Below are positions 1-7,482 of a stretch of DNA of 46,079 nt, in pieces. The stretch's first letter is position 1. Every line of letters starts with the position of its first letter. Source of the DNA: Flavobacterium sp. UBA5153 (lineage in GTDB: Bacteria > Bacteroidota > Bacteroidia > Flavobacteriales > Flavobacteriaceae); assembly GCA_002413745.1 (NCBI GenBank), contig DHXP01000045.1:1-46079 (forward strand), given 5' to 3'. The notes under the pieces were generated by a model. The model had not been told where the DNA came from and did no database searches. It saw nothing but the letters and a program-made list of their open reading frames with translations. The translations under genes and the position numbers were made by a program.

Positions 1-55
1 ATTAAATTTTAACCATTACTTAGATAGGTGCGATTGCCCATAATTTTTAATAAAA

Positions 56-583
56 ATGAAAACTAAAATCGGAATGCTATACTCCACCGTAGATGGACAA
101 ACGCTAAAAATCTGCAACAAACTAAAAGAAGTTCTAGTCGAAAACGGCAACGAAGTTGAACTTTTCTCGATTGAGGATTTCGACAAGAAAGTAACTGATT
201 TTGACAAGTTTGTGATGGGATCCAGCATTCGATACGGAAAACACAATTCGAAAATAATCGAATTCATCAACCAGCATAAACAAGAGTTGGATAATACCAA
301 AAACGCCTTCTTTTCGGTCAATCTTGTGGCAAGAAAATCAGATAAAAACACGCCGGAAACCAATCCCTATTTCATCAAGTTCCTGAAAGAAATTAGTTGG
401 ATTCCTAAAAAATCAGCTGTTTTTGCCGGGAAACTTGATTATCAAAAATATTCTTTTACCGACAGATTGATGATTCGACTCATCATGTGGATGACAAAAG
501 GACCAACCGACCCAAAAACTGAAATTGAATACACCGATTGGAATAAAGTCAAAAAATTTGGGATAGTACTGGACAATATGTAA
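56..583 (+). CDS. hemG: HemG-type flavodoxin: menaquinone-dependent protoporphyrinogen IX dehydrogenase
   Basis: This 175-aa protein matches the short flavodoxin-like HemG family, which oxidises protoporphyrinogen IX to protoporphyrin IX in heme synthesis and passes electrons to menaquinone. The N-terminus MKTKIGMLYSTVDGQT carries the FMN phosphate loop (about residues 9-16). VMGSSIRYGKH (about 53-63) is the second flavin loop. The length is normal for HemG and no signal peptide is present. ATG at 56 follows an A-rich stretch. The gene ends ...KKFGIVLDNM-stop. A diverged copy of that tail lies beyond the next gene at 1834-1884, so the neighbouring kinase was probably inserted downstream of hemG. 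The family call is firm; quinone use is taken from the family. Confidence 0.85.
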   Translation: MKTKIGMLYSTVDGQTLKICNKLKEVLVENGNEVELFSIEDFDKKVTDFDKFVMGSSIRYGKHNSKIIEFINQHKQELDNTKNAFFSVNLVARKSDKNTPETNPYFIKFLKEISWIPKKSAVFAGKLDYQKYSFTDRLMIRLIMWMTKGPTDPKTEIEYTDWNKVKKFGIVLDNM

Positions 584-701
584 ATTTATCTTATAAAAAA
601 ATATTTTTTTAACACATTATCCAACTAAAGACACACTATCTTAGCCATTCTTTTCCATTATTGGTAAAACGATTAGAAAACAATAGTCTTAACAACAGAA
701 A

Positions 702-1796
702 ATGACAGGCAATCCTAATTTAAATCTCAATCCAAGAAGTGACTACATATTCGAACATTTTTTTGAACTATCGCCTGACTTGCTTTGTATTGCAGGGTTT
801 GACGGGTTTTTTAAAAAAATAAATCCTGCTGTTTCTAAGTTATTGGGCTACACCAACGAGGAGTTATTTTCGAAACCTATTAGTGAATTTATATATAGTG
901 ATGACCGGGAAACTACCGCAAAATATCGAGAGGAACTTACAAAAAGCAGTCCACTATTGAATTTTGAAAATCGATATGTAACGAAAAGCGGTGAAATTAT
1001 ATGGCTTTCCTGGACTTCATTGCCGGTAGAAAGTGCCGATTTAGTTTATGCAATTGCTAAAAACGTCACCCATACCAAAAAATTGGAAGAAGAACGAAAT
1101 TTACTGCTTACCAATTTTACAAAAATAAATGCCGATCTCAAGAAATTAACCTACACCAGTTCACATAATTTCAGATCGCCGGTAAATAATATGCTTTCCA
1201 TATTTAGTCTTCTGGATGTTTCTAAAATTAGTGATCCGGAAACACTGTTATTCATTGAAATGCTAAAATCAACCAGTGAAAGTTTAAGGCAAGCTTTGAA
1301 TGATTATGTGGATGTTTTAATTCTAAAAGATACCACAACGGCGCAAATTGAGGAAGTAAATTTAAATAAGGCTTTAAATATAGTGTTACGCTCCATCAAT
1401 TCTTTAATACAAAATTCAAAAAGCACCATCAATGTCGACTTTTCGGAATTTAAAAAAATTCAATTCAATAAATCCTATCTGGAAAGCATATTTCTAAATT
1501 TAATAACAAATTCGATTAAATATGCCAAGCCTGGCAGTTTTCCAGCTATTTCTATTTATTCCAGGAAACTCAATGGAATTAACCAATTGGTTTTTTCTGA
1601 TAACGGTCTGGGTTTTGATATGGATGTCGTAAAAGATAAAATTTTTGGTTTGAACCAAAAATTTCACAATCATATTGACAGCAAAGGGATCGGGCTCTAT
1701 ATAGTGCACAATCACATTACCAGTTTAGGAGGCACCATTTCTGTAGAGAGTAAAGTGAATGAAGGAGCAAAATTTATTATATCTTTTAAAGACTAA
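702..1796 (+). CDS. PAS-domain sensor histidine kinase, cytoplasmic
   Basis: This 364-aa protein has one PAS domain (about residues 18-125, with LLGYTNEELF and a PAC-like tail ENRYVTKSGEIIWLSW). It is followed by a HisKA-like dimerisation segment and a HATPase_c domain. The phospho-acceptor is His155 in SSHNFRSPVNN; Asn after the His instead of Asp/Glu is common in Bacteroidetes kinases. The N-box is LNLITNSIKYA, G1 is SDNGLGFD and G2 is KGIGLYIVHNH. No membrane segment or signal peptide is seen, so it should sense a soluble or PAS-bound cue; no ligand can be named. No response regulator is adjacent. It stands alone between hemG and a fragment of a hemG 3' end and looks like cargo added later. 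Confidence 0.88.
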   Translation: MTGNPNLNLNPRSDYIFEHFFELSPDLLCIAGFDGFFKKINPAVSKLLGYTNEELFSKPISEFIYSDDRETTAKYREELTKSSPLLNFENRYVTKSGEIIWLSWTSLPVESADLVYAIAKNVTHTKKLEEERNLLLTNFTKINADLKKLTYTSSHNFRSPVNNMLSIFSLLDVSKISDPETLLFIEMLKSTSESLRQALNDYVDVLILKDTTTAQIEEVNLNKALNIVLRSINSLIQNSKSTINVDFSEFKKIQFNKSYLESIFLNLITNSIKYAKPGSFPAISIYSRKLNGINQLVFSDNGLGFDMDVVKDKIFGLNQKFHNHIDSKGIGLYIVHNHITSLGGTISVESKVNEGAKFIISFKD

Positions 1797-1833
1797 AAAT
1801 CAAGCCCCCAGCTATTTCTCAATTCTATTCCTG

Positions 1834-1884
1834 CACATCGGAGAAAAGTCCAAGAAATTTGGGGTTTTACTGAACACTATGTGA
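1834..1884 (+). pseudogene. Detached 3' end of a hemG allele
   Basis: Read in the frame starting at 1834, the segment encodes HIGEKSKKFGVLLNTM followed by TGA. The end of intact hemG is WNKVKKFGIVLDNM followed by TAA. The last 13 codons share about 29 of 39 bases, and the following bases (aaattt) also match. There is no start codon and no upstream hemG sequence. It is best read as the leftover 3' end of a second hemG allele, separated by the kinase gene. The similarity is visible by eye; the origin is inferred. Confidence 0.72.
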
Positions 1885-1977
1885 AAATTTGCCAGAATAT
1901 TTTAATTGTTTATGCTCACACATAAAAATTCCTCACTTTAGTAATAAATTGCCCTGAAAATCTCCTGAAAAATTGAT

Positions 1978-1985
1978 TATATTTG
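1978..1985 (+). promoter_or_regulatory. Probable -7 box of pepT (TATATTTG)
   Basis: The sequence fits the Bacteroidetes TAnnTTTG consensus and lies 17 nt before the pepT start codon. A TTG at 1949-1951 is 26 nt upstream, rather far for a -33 element, so the upstream half is uncertain. Confidence 0.5.
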
Positions 1986-2002
1986 CCTAAAACAAAGACA
2001 AA

Positions 2003-3271
2003 ATGCAACATATCATTGACCGCTTTATAAGTTACGCAATTATTGACACTGAATCTGATTCACACTCAGAAACTACTCCAAGCACAAAAAAACAATGGGT
2101 TTTGGCCAATAAGTTGGTCGAAGAATTGAAATCCATAGGAATGCAGGACGTGACAATTGATAAAAATGCATACATAATGGCATCTTTACCCAGTAATGTG
2201 GACCATAATGTGCCAACAATTGGATTCATTTCTCACTTTGATACCTCTCCAGATTTTAGCGGTGCCAATGTAAAACCTCAAATTATTCCAAATTATGATG
2301 GGGGAGACATCATTTTAAATGCCGAACAAAATATAATATTGTCTCCAAATTATTTCAAGGATTTGTTAAAATACAAGGGACAAACTCTAATTACGACTGA
2401 CGGAACCACGCTTCTGGGCGCAGATGATAAAGCCGGAATTACCGAAATTGTCACCGCAATGGAATTCCTGATAAAAAATCCAGAAATCAAACACGGAAAA
2501 ATCAGGGTTGGGTTTACGCCAGACGAAGAAATAGGTCGTGGTGCTCATCATTTTGAGGTCGAAAAATTTGGTGCCGATTGGGCTTATACCATGGACGGAA
2601 GTCAAGTGGGCGAACTGGAATATGAAAATTTTAATGCGGCTGGGGCCAAAATCACTTTCAGGGGAAAAAGCGTTCATCCGGGTTATGCCATAGGAAAAAT
2701 GATAAATTCAATGCTTATTGCCAATGAATTCATCAATGAATTACCCAAAGACGAAATACCGCAGGAAACCAAATGTTACGAAGGTTTTTTTCACGTACAT
2801 CATCTAACAGGAAGTATAGAAGAAACGGTTTTGGAACTTATCATTCGGGATCACAGCAAGAGAAAATTTGAGAAACGCAAAGAATTGATTGAAAAAATCA
2901 TCCGAAAAATCAACAAGAAATTTGCAAAACAATTTGGTGGGGATATCGTTTCAGCCGAAATAAAAGACCAATATTACAATATGAAAGAAAAGGTTTTGCC
3001 TGTAAAACACATTGTGGACATTGCAGAAAAAGCCATGATGCAATTGGGAATTAAACCACTCATAAAACCTATTCGAGGAGGAACTGATGGATGCCAATTA
3101 TCCTATAAAGGATTGCCTTGCCCAAATATTTTTGCTGGTGGACATAACTTTCATGGAAAATACGAATATGTCCCCGTGGAGAGCATGCAAAAAGCAGTTG
3201 ATGTAATTGTAAAAATCGCCGAATTAACAGCAATAAATGGTATCAATGAGGAAAAACCAAAAGTAAAATAA
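2003..3271 (+). CDS. pepT: Peptidase T (tripeptide aminopeptidase)
   Basis: This 422-aa cytosolic zinc aminopeptidase of the M20B family removes N-terminal residues from tripeptides. Metal and catalytic motifs are present in order: GFISHFDTSPD with His78 (the same number as in the family), TTDGTTLLGADDKAG, GFTPDEEIGRGAHHF with the catalytic and metal glutamates, MDGSQVGELEYE, and the C-terminal IRGGTDGCQLSYKG followed by FAGGHNFHGKYE. Length and motif spacing match PepT, so it is expected to be active. It is monocistronic, and a terminator hairpin shared with convergent yajC lies downstream at about 3466-3496. Confidence 0.95.
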   Translation: MQHIIDRFISYAIIDTESDSHSETTPSTKKQWVLANKLVEELKSIGMQDVTIDKNAYIMASLPSNVDHNVPTIGFISHFDTSPDFSGANVKPQIIPNYDGGDIILNAEQNIILSPNYFKDLLKYKGQTLITTDGTTLLGADDKAGITEIVTAMEFLIKNPEIKHGKIRVGFTPDEEIGRGAHHFEVEKFGADWAYTMDGSQVGELEYENFNAAGAKITFRGKSVHPGYAIGKMINSMLIANEFINELPKDEIPQETKCYEGFFHVHHLTGSIEETVLELIIRDHSKRKFEKRKELIEKIIRKINKKFAKQFGGDIVSAEIKDQYYNMKEKVLPVKHIVDIAEKAMMQLGIKPLIKPIRGGTDGCQLSYKGLPCPNIFAGGHNFHGKYEYVPVESMQKAVDVIVKIAELTAINGINEEKPKVK

Positions 3272-3315
3272 TACCATTTTAGTTTTTAATTTACCGACAA
3301 AGACTAGCCCACTAT

Positions 3316-3390
3316 TTGTCATTCCGACGCAGGAGGAATCTCAACAAATGTGAGCAACAAGAGGAGATTCCTCCTGCGTCGGAATGACAA
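3316..3390. repeat. Perfect 27-bp inverted repeat, intergenic palindromic element
   Basis: Arms at 3316-3342 and 3364-3390 are exact reverse complements around a 21-nt spacer. The core reads cattccgacgcaggagg. It lies between convergent pepT and yajC. I recall similar sequences as common intergenic repeats in Flavobacterium genomes, but only this copy is in the window. No terminal direct repeats or transposase are present. Confidence 0.75.
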
Positions 3391-3465
3391 AACTATACAA
3401 GGCATTCCAGTAAAATCCAAAGCAAAATGGTATAAAACACAAACTTCCCTGATTTCAGTTCATAA

Positions 3466-3496
3466 AAAATCCTCTCGAAGTTTCGAGAGGATTTTT
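3466..3496. terminator. Bidirectional terminator between pepT and yajC
   Basis: The hairpin cctctcg-aagttt-cgagagg is flanked by an A-run on the left and a T-run on the right. It can therefore end transcription of pepT (+) and of nusB-yajC (-). Confidence 0.8.
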
Positions 3497-3516
3497 TTAT
3501 GGCTGCAAAAACAGAA

Positions 3517-3789
3517 TTATTTTTTGTTCAATGATGCGCTCATTTCCATAGAAATTGCAGAACGTTCCATTTTTAATTTTCCGGCCATTGTTTCGATAAC
3601 AACAGTTGTATCTGAAAGCTCGGAAACTTTTCCGTGAAGTCCACTTTTTGTGATGATTTTGTCACCCACTTTCAAAGTGCTTTCAAATTCTTTTTCGTTT
3701 TTGGCTCTTTTTTGTTGTGGTCTGATCATAAAAAAATAGATTACCACAAACATTAATAAAAACGGCGCAAATTGAGTTAATTGTCCCAT
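3517..3789 (-). CDS. yajC: YajC, Sec translocon accessory subunit
   Basis: This 90-aa protein has one N-terminal membrane segment (about residues 6-22, FAPFLLMFVVIYFFMI) followed at once by RPQQKRAKNEKEF, the hallmark of YajC. A small basic cytoplasmic domain with KVGDKIITKSGLHGKV follows. YajC associates with SecDF in the inner membrane. It starts 32 nt after nusB stops and is probably co-transcribed with it. Its transcript ends at the hairpin at 3466-3496. Confidence 0.92.
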   Translation of the reverse strand: MGQLTQFAPFLLMFVVIYFFMIRPQQKRAKNEKEFESTLKVGDKIITKSGLHGKVSELSDTTVVIETMAGKLKMERSAISMEMSASLNKK

Positions 3790-3821
3790 AATTTTAATTC
3801 TTTTTTTGTTTATAAATTGTA

Positions 3822-4766
3822 TTACATTAATCCACGACCAGCTTTAACTATTCTATTACTGGCTTGTAGTTCTTTTACTAAATTGTCTAAAATTCCGTTG
3901 ATAAAAATACTACTTTTTGGAGTAGAATATTCTTTGGCAAGCTCTAAATATTCATTTAGGGTAACTTTGACAGGAATAGAAGGGAATTTCAAAAATTCGC
4001 AAATCGCCATTTTAAGAATAATCGTGTCAATTTCAGCAATTCTTTCACTGTCCCAGTTTGGCGTTTTATCTACATATTCTTTTGCCAATTGAGGTTCATT
4101 CAAGACTGTTTTTCTGAACAAATCCTTGACAAAATCTCTGTCTTCATTGTCTTTATATAATTTCGGAACCCTAAAATTGCCTTCTTCAACGGGTTTTATC
4201 GCTTTCAATTGCTTGATAATTTCAGTGTTTACCAATGGAATATCGTCAACCCAAGTCAATTTGTTGTCTTCCAGATATTCATACAATTTTTCATTTGGAA
4301 CAATCACGTCCATAAACAAATCAACAATAAATTCCTTGTCTTCCTCGAATGTGTTTACGGCATTGCTCATGTATTTTGCATACAATTTGCTTTGTTTTAT
4401 ATTATTGAGAAGCAACAATATATAATCATCGTTTAACGTCCAATTATTGATTTTACGATTTTCCAAAGCGATGCTCAAAGAATTATTTTCGGCAAGAATT
4501 TGAAAAATACTGTTCTTGATAAACTTTTCGTTAGGTTTGCGTTCTTCGGGAGTTGCAAGGTGCTTTTGGCTTGATTTATGTAAAAATATGGTTTCTTTTT
4601 TACAGATTTCTATCAATGAAGAAAGCATTATAAGGTATAAATCTTGAATGGCGTCTATACTATAAAAAAGGAATTTTTCTTCTTTTTCCAAATCATCTGA
4701 CCCATTTTGATGCATCGCATATATGGATTGCATAACCTTAACGCGAATATGTCTTCTATTTACCAC
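3822..4766 (-). CDS. nusB: Transcription antitermination factor NusB, long Bacteroidetes form
   Basis: This 314-aa protein is much longer than the roughly 140-aa enterobacterial NusB. The N-terminus MVNRRHIRVKVMQSIYAMHQ is typical of NusB. The helical C-terminal half (about 170-300) carries DFVKDLFRKTV, ERIAEIDTIILKMAICEFL and VTLNEYLELAKEYSTPKSSIFINGILDNL, which is the RNA-binding and NusE-binding fold. The middle region is a lineage-typical insertion of unknown role. NusB acts with NusE/S10 on boxA RNA during rRNA transcription. It is the first gene of a nusB-yajC unit and has a good -7 box 28 nt upstream. Confidence 0.93.
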   Translation of the reverse strand: MVNRRHIRVKVMQSIYAMHQNGSDDLEKEEKFLFYSIDAIQDLYLIMLSSLIEICKKETIFLHKSSQKHLATPEERKPNEKFIKNSIFQILAENNSLSIALENRKINNWTLNDDYILLLLNNIKQSKLYAKYMSNAVNTFEEDKEFIVDLFMDVIVPNEKLYEYLEDNKLTWVDDIPLVNTEIIKQLKAIKPVEEGNFRVPKLYKDNEDRDFVKDLFRKTVLNEPQLAKEYVDKTPNWDSERIAEIDTIILKMAICEFLKFPSIPVKVTLNEYLELAKEYSTPKSSIFINGILDNLVKELQASNRIVKAGRGLM

Positions 4767-4794
4767 CTTGTAAGAACTTTTATTAATTAGTTTG

Positions 4795-4802
4795 CAAAAA
4801 TA
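4795..4802 (-). promoter_or_regulatory. -7 box of nusB (TATTTTTG)
   Basis: On the minus strand this is TATTTTTG, an exact TAnnTTTG match 28 nt upstream of the nusB ATG. No clear TTTG -33 element was identified. Confidence 0.55.
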
Positions 4803-4856
4803 AGAATTTCATTTTTTAAAACAGAAATAAAACATCAAAAATATTTTATTATCAAC

Positions 4857-4864
4857 TAATTTTG
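4857..4864 (+). promoter_or_regulatory. Possible -7 box (TAATTTTG) for the ABC exporter
   Basis: An exact TAnnTTTG match followed by gcg. It would give a leader of about 130 nt before the ATG at 5002. It is divergent from the nusB promoter. Confidence 0.45.
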
Positions 4865-5001
4865 CGTTTCCGGGAGAAAAGGTAAAAATCCAGATGGGAC
4901 AGTTTCCTTATATTTATCTTTAAACCGTACATTTGGCATTTGCATACAATCAAAATAAACAGATTACAAAAATAAAACTTACAGATTCAACACCTAATAA
5001 A

Positions 5002-6762
5002 ATGAAAGAATTACGCTATTTAAATAAATATTTCGTCAAATATAAATACAGCTTTTTGTTGGGTATCCTTATTACCATTGTAGCCCAGATATTTTCTTTG
5101 TTTACACCAAAATTGATCAGCAAATCATTTAAAGTAATTGAAGAATTTTCCAAGGACAAAACCGTAGCCAAATCCGTTATTCAGCAAGAGCTACTTACAA
5201 ATATCTTACTGATAATCGCCACTACCATTATAGCGGGTTTCCTTACTTTTTTGATGAGACAAACCCTAATTGTCATGTCGCGCCACATTGAATTCGATTT
5301 AAAAAACGAAGTCTTTAGGCAATATGAAAACCTTTCCCATAATTTCTACAAGCAAAACCGTACGGGCGATTTGATGAACCGCATTAGCGAAGATGTTTCA
5401 AAAGTAAGAATGTATGTTGGTCCGGCCGTAATGTACACCATAAACACTATTATTCGCTTTGCAATCGTGATTGTATATATGTTTAATGTGTCGCCACGAT
5501 TGACATTGTACACCTTGCTTCCGTTGCCCTTATTGTCGTATGCCATCTTTAAAATAAGTTCTGAAATCAATAAAAGAAGTACCATTTTCCAACAATATTT
5601 ATCCAAAGTTTCCAGTTTTACACAAGAAATATTTTCGGGAATTCGAGTTATAAAAGCCTATTCATTGGAAGACCAACATCAAAAAAATCTTGAAAACTTG
5701 GCAGATGAAAGCAAAAGCAAAAGTTTGAGTTTGGCGAAAATACAAGCTTTATTTGGCCCTTTGATGCTCGCGCTTATTGGAATAAGCAACTTGGTGGTAA
5801 TTTATTTTGGCGGGATAATGTATATCAATGGAACCATAAAAAGCATTGGAACCATCGCCGAATTTATCTTGTACGTAAATATGCTTACTTGGCCTGTGGC
5901 TTCGCTGGGTTGGGTTTCGTCCATGGTACAAGAAGCCGAAGCATCCCAAAAACGCATCAATGAGTTCTTGAAAATCGAACCAGAAATACAAAATATGAAC
6001 CCTGACAAATCGGTAATTGAAGGCACAATTTCTTTCGAAAATGTGAGCTATACTTATGAAGACACCAATATAAAAGCATTACAGAATATATCTTTTACGG
6101 TACACAAAGGCGAAACTCTGGCAATTCTCGGAAAAACAGGTTCCGGAAAATCAACCATCGTTTCCTTGATATCTCGCTTATATGACGTAACCGAAGGGCG
6201 AATTACCATTGACGGGAACGAAATAAGCAAAGTAAACTTGTACGACTTGAGAAACAGCATCGGGATTGTGCCACAAGACGCTTTTTTGTTTTCGGACACT
6301 ATCAAAAATAACATCAAGTTTGGCAAAGAAAACGCAACCGACGAGGAAGTGGAAGCCGCGGCAAAAAATGCCGAAGTACATAATAATATTATTGGTTTCA
6401 ACAAACAATACGACACCATTTTAGGGGAAAGAGGCATTACGCTTTCTGGCGGTCAAAAACAACGGGTTTCCATAGCAAGAGCGATTATCAAAAATCCGAA
6501 GATTTTACTTTTTGACGATTGTTTATCGGCAGTTGATACCGAAACGGAAGAGGCAATATTGAATAATTTACAGAAAATTTGCAAGGACAAAACAACCATT
6601 ATTGTGAGTCACAGAGTTTCATCCGCTAAAAATGCGGATAAAATCATAATACTCGACGAAGGAAAAATTATTGAACAAGGCTCTCATAATCAATTGATAA
6701 ATCAAGGAGGCTATTATGCCGCCTTGTATTTGAAGCAACTTTCCGAAAAAGAAATGCAATAA
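5002..6762 (+). CDS. ABC exporter, fused permease and ATPase (MsbA/Sav1866-like)
   Basis: This 586-aa half-transporter has an N-terminal six-helix exporter domain (about 20-320) and a C-terminal nucleotide-binding domain. The NBD shows Walker A GKTGSGKST (377-385), Q-loop region PQDAFLFSDT, signature LSGGQ (481-485), Walker B ILLFD at D505 and H-loop His537 in IVSHR. The residue after the Walker B Asp is Asp506, not the usual catalytic Glu. I chose ATG at 5002 (MKELRYLNKYF): an in-frame TTG at 4933 would add 23 polar residues and has no support. It probably exports a lipid, peptide or drug; the substrate cannot be told. No partner half-transporter is nearby. Confidence 0.9.
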   Translation: MKELRYLNKYFVKYKYSFLLGILITIVAQIFSLFTPKLISKSFKVIEEFSKDKTVAKSVIQQELLTNILLIIATTIIAGFLTFLMRQTLIVMSRHIEFDLKNEVFRQYENLSHNFYKQNRTGDLMNRISEDVSKVRMYVGPAVMYTINTIIRFAIVIVYMFNVSPRLTLYTLLPLPLLSYAIFKISSEINKRSTIFQQYLSKVSSFTQEIFSGIRVIKAYSLEDQHQKNLENLADESKSKSLSLAKIQALFGPLMLALIGISNLVVIYFGGIMYINGTIKSIGTIAEFILYVNMLTWPVASLGWVSSMVQEAEASQKRINEFLKIEPEIQNMNPDKSVIEGTISFENVSYTYEDTNIKALQNISFTVHKGETLAILGKTGSGKSTIVSLISRLYDVTEGRITIDGNEISKVNLYDLRNSIGIVPQDAFLFSDTIKNNIKFGKENATDEEVEAAAKNAEVHNNIIGFNKQYDTILGERGITLSGGQKQRVSIARAIIKNPKILLFDDCLSAVDTETEEAILNNLQKICKDKTTIIVSHRVSSAKNADKIIILDEGKIIEQGSHNQLINQGGYYAALYLKQLSEKEMQ

Positions 6763-6832
6763 TTGTTGTGTAATACATATATTTTTTAGATTTTTGATTA
6801 CTGCTTAACAACAATAAATTGACAGAAGGATT

Positions 6833-7210
6833 ATGAGAGAAAATGACATGTTAGAAAAAGAAGAAATATTTTCTAAAGTATTACGAGCTGGAAGAAGAAC
6901 GTATTTCTTTGATGTAAGAGCTACAAAAGCCAATGATTATTACATTACCATTACCGAAAGTAAAAAATTTACTGAAGTAGACGGCTCTTTTCACTTCAAA
7001 AAACACAAAATTTATTTGTACAAAGAAGATTTTGCCGCATTCACGGAAATTCTGGAAGAAATGACTTCTTATGTTTTGAACCACAAAGGCGAAGAAGTGA
7101 TATCTGAAAGACATCAAAAAGATTTCAAAAAAGAATATGTTTTAGAAAAATCGGAAGAAGAAATACCACATTCATCCAGTTTCACCGATATTGATTTTGA
7201 CGACATCTAA
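6833..7210 (+). CDS. DUF3276 family protein (PUR-alpha-like fold)
   Basis: This 125-aa protein resembles the Bacteroidetes-wide DUF3276 family, related to the PUR nucleic-acid-binding fold. The core FSKVLRAGRRTYFFDVRATKA through DYYITITESKKF and HKIYLYKEDF (about 10-70) suits the beta-sheet/helix PUR repeat. The acidic tail SSSFTDIDFDDI is poorly structured. A role in RNA or DNA binding is inferred from the fold only. The start at 6833 is plausible; ATG 6848 is an alternative. Its last 60 or so bases plus terminator recur at 9820-9937 beyond the GH3 gene. Confidence 0.82.
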   Translation: MRENDMLEKEEIFSKVLRAGRRTYFFDVRATKANDYYITITESKKFTEVDGSFHFKKHKIYLYKEDFAAFTEILEEMTSYVLNHKGEEVISERHQKDFKKEYVLEKSEEEIPHSSSFTDIDFDDI

Positions 7211-7264
7211 TTTTCAGTCAAAAAAGTATAAAGTCCAAAAGTCGAAAGATTTTTGGACTTTTTT
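7147..7264 (+). repeat. Direct repeat, copy 1: DUF3276 3' end plus terminator
   Basis: From the run around gaagaagaaataccacattc to the end of the T-tract, this matches 9820-9937 with only three substitutions over the 113 positions from 7152 to 7264. This copy is the intact gene end. The two copies flank the GH3 gene. Confidence 0.9.
7231..7264 (+). terminator. Terminator of the DUF3276 gene
   Basis: The hairpin aagtccaaaa-gtcgaaagat-ttttggactt has a perfect 10-bp stem followed by a T-run, starting 20 nt after the stop codon. Confidence 0.85.
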
Positions 7265-7482
7265 GTGTATATTTAGAAAATAATCGTCTAAAAATACTAT
7301 TGATAACAGAAACAAAATTGTAAATAATAACCCACAACAAGTCGATACGTTTAGCTGTTTAAAATTCAGTGCAATACTCAAATGAATCGTGATAACAATA
7401 AATCATTTTGGGTATAGCTTTTTAAAATATTCAATAAAAATAACCGCTAATCACAATATCACAACTTTAAAAAACCAATAAA

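Noticed and set aside
3350-3637. 95-codon ORF crossing the palindrome and the yajC 3' end
   Set aside because: It runs through an inverted repeat and a terminator and is antisense to yajC.
4933-5001. Longer N-terminus for the ABC exporter from TTG 4933
   Set aside because: Adds 23 polar residues not seen in this family; the ATG at 5002 gives the usual start.
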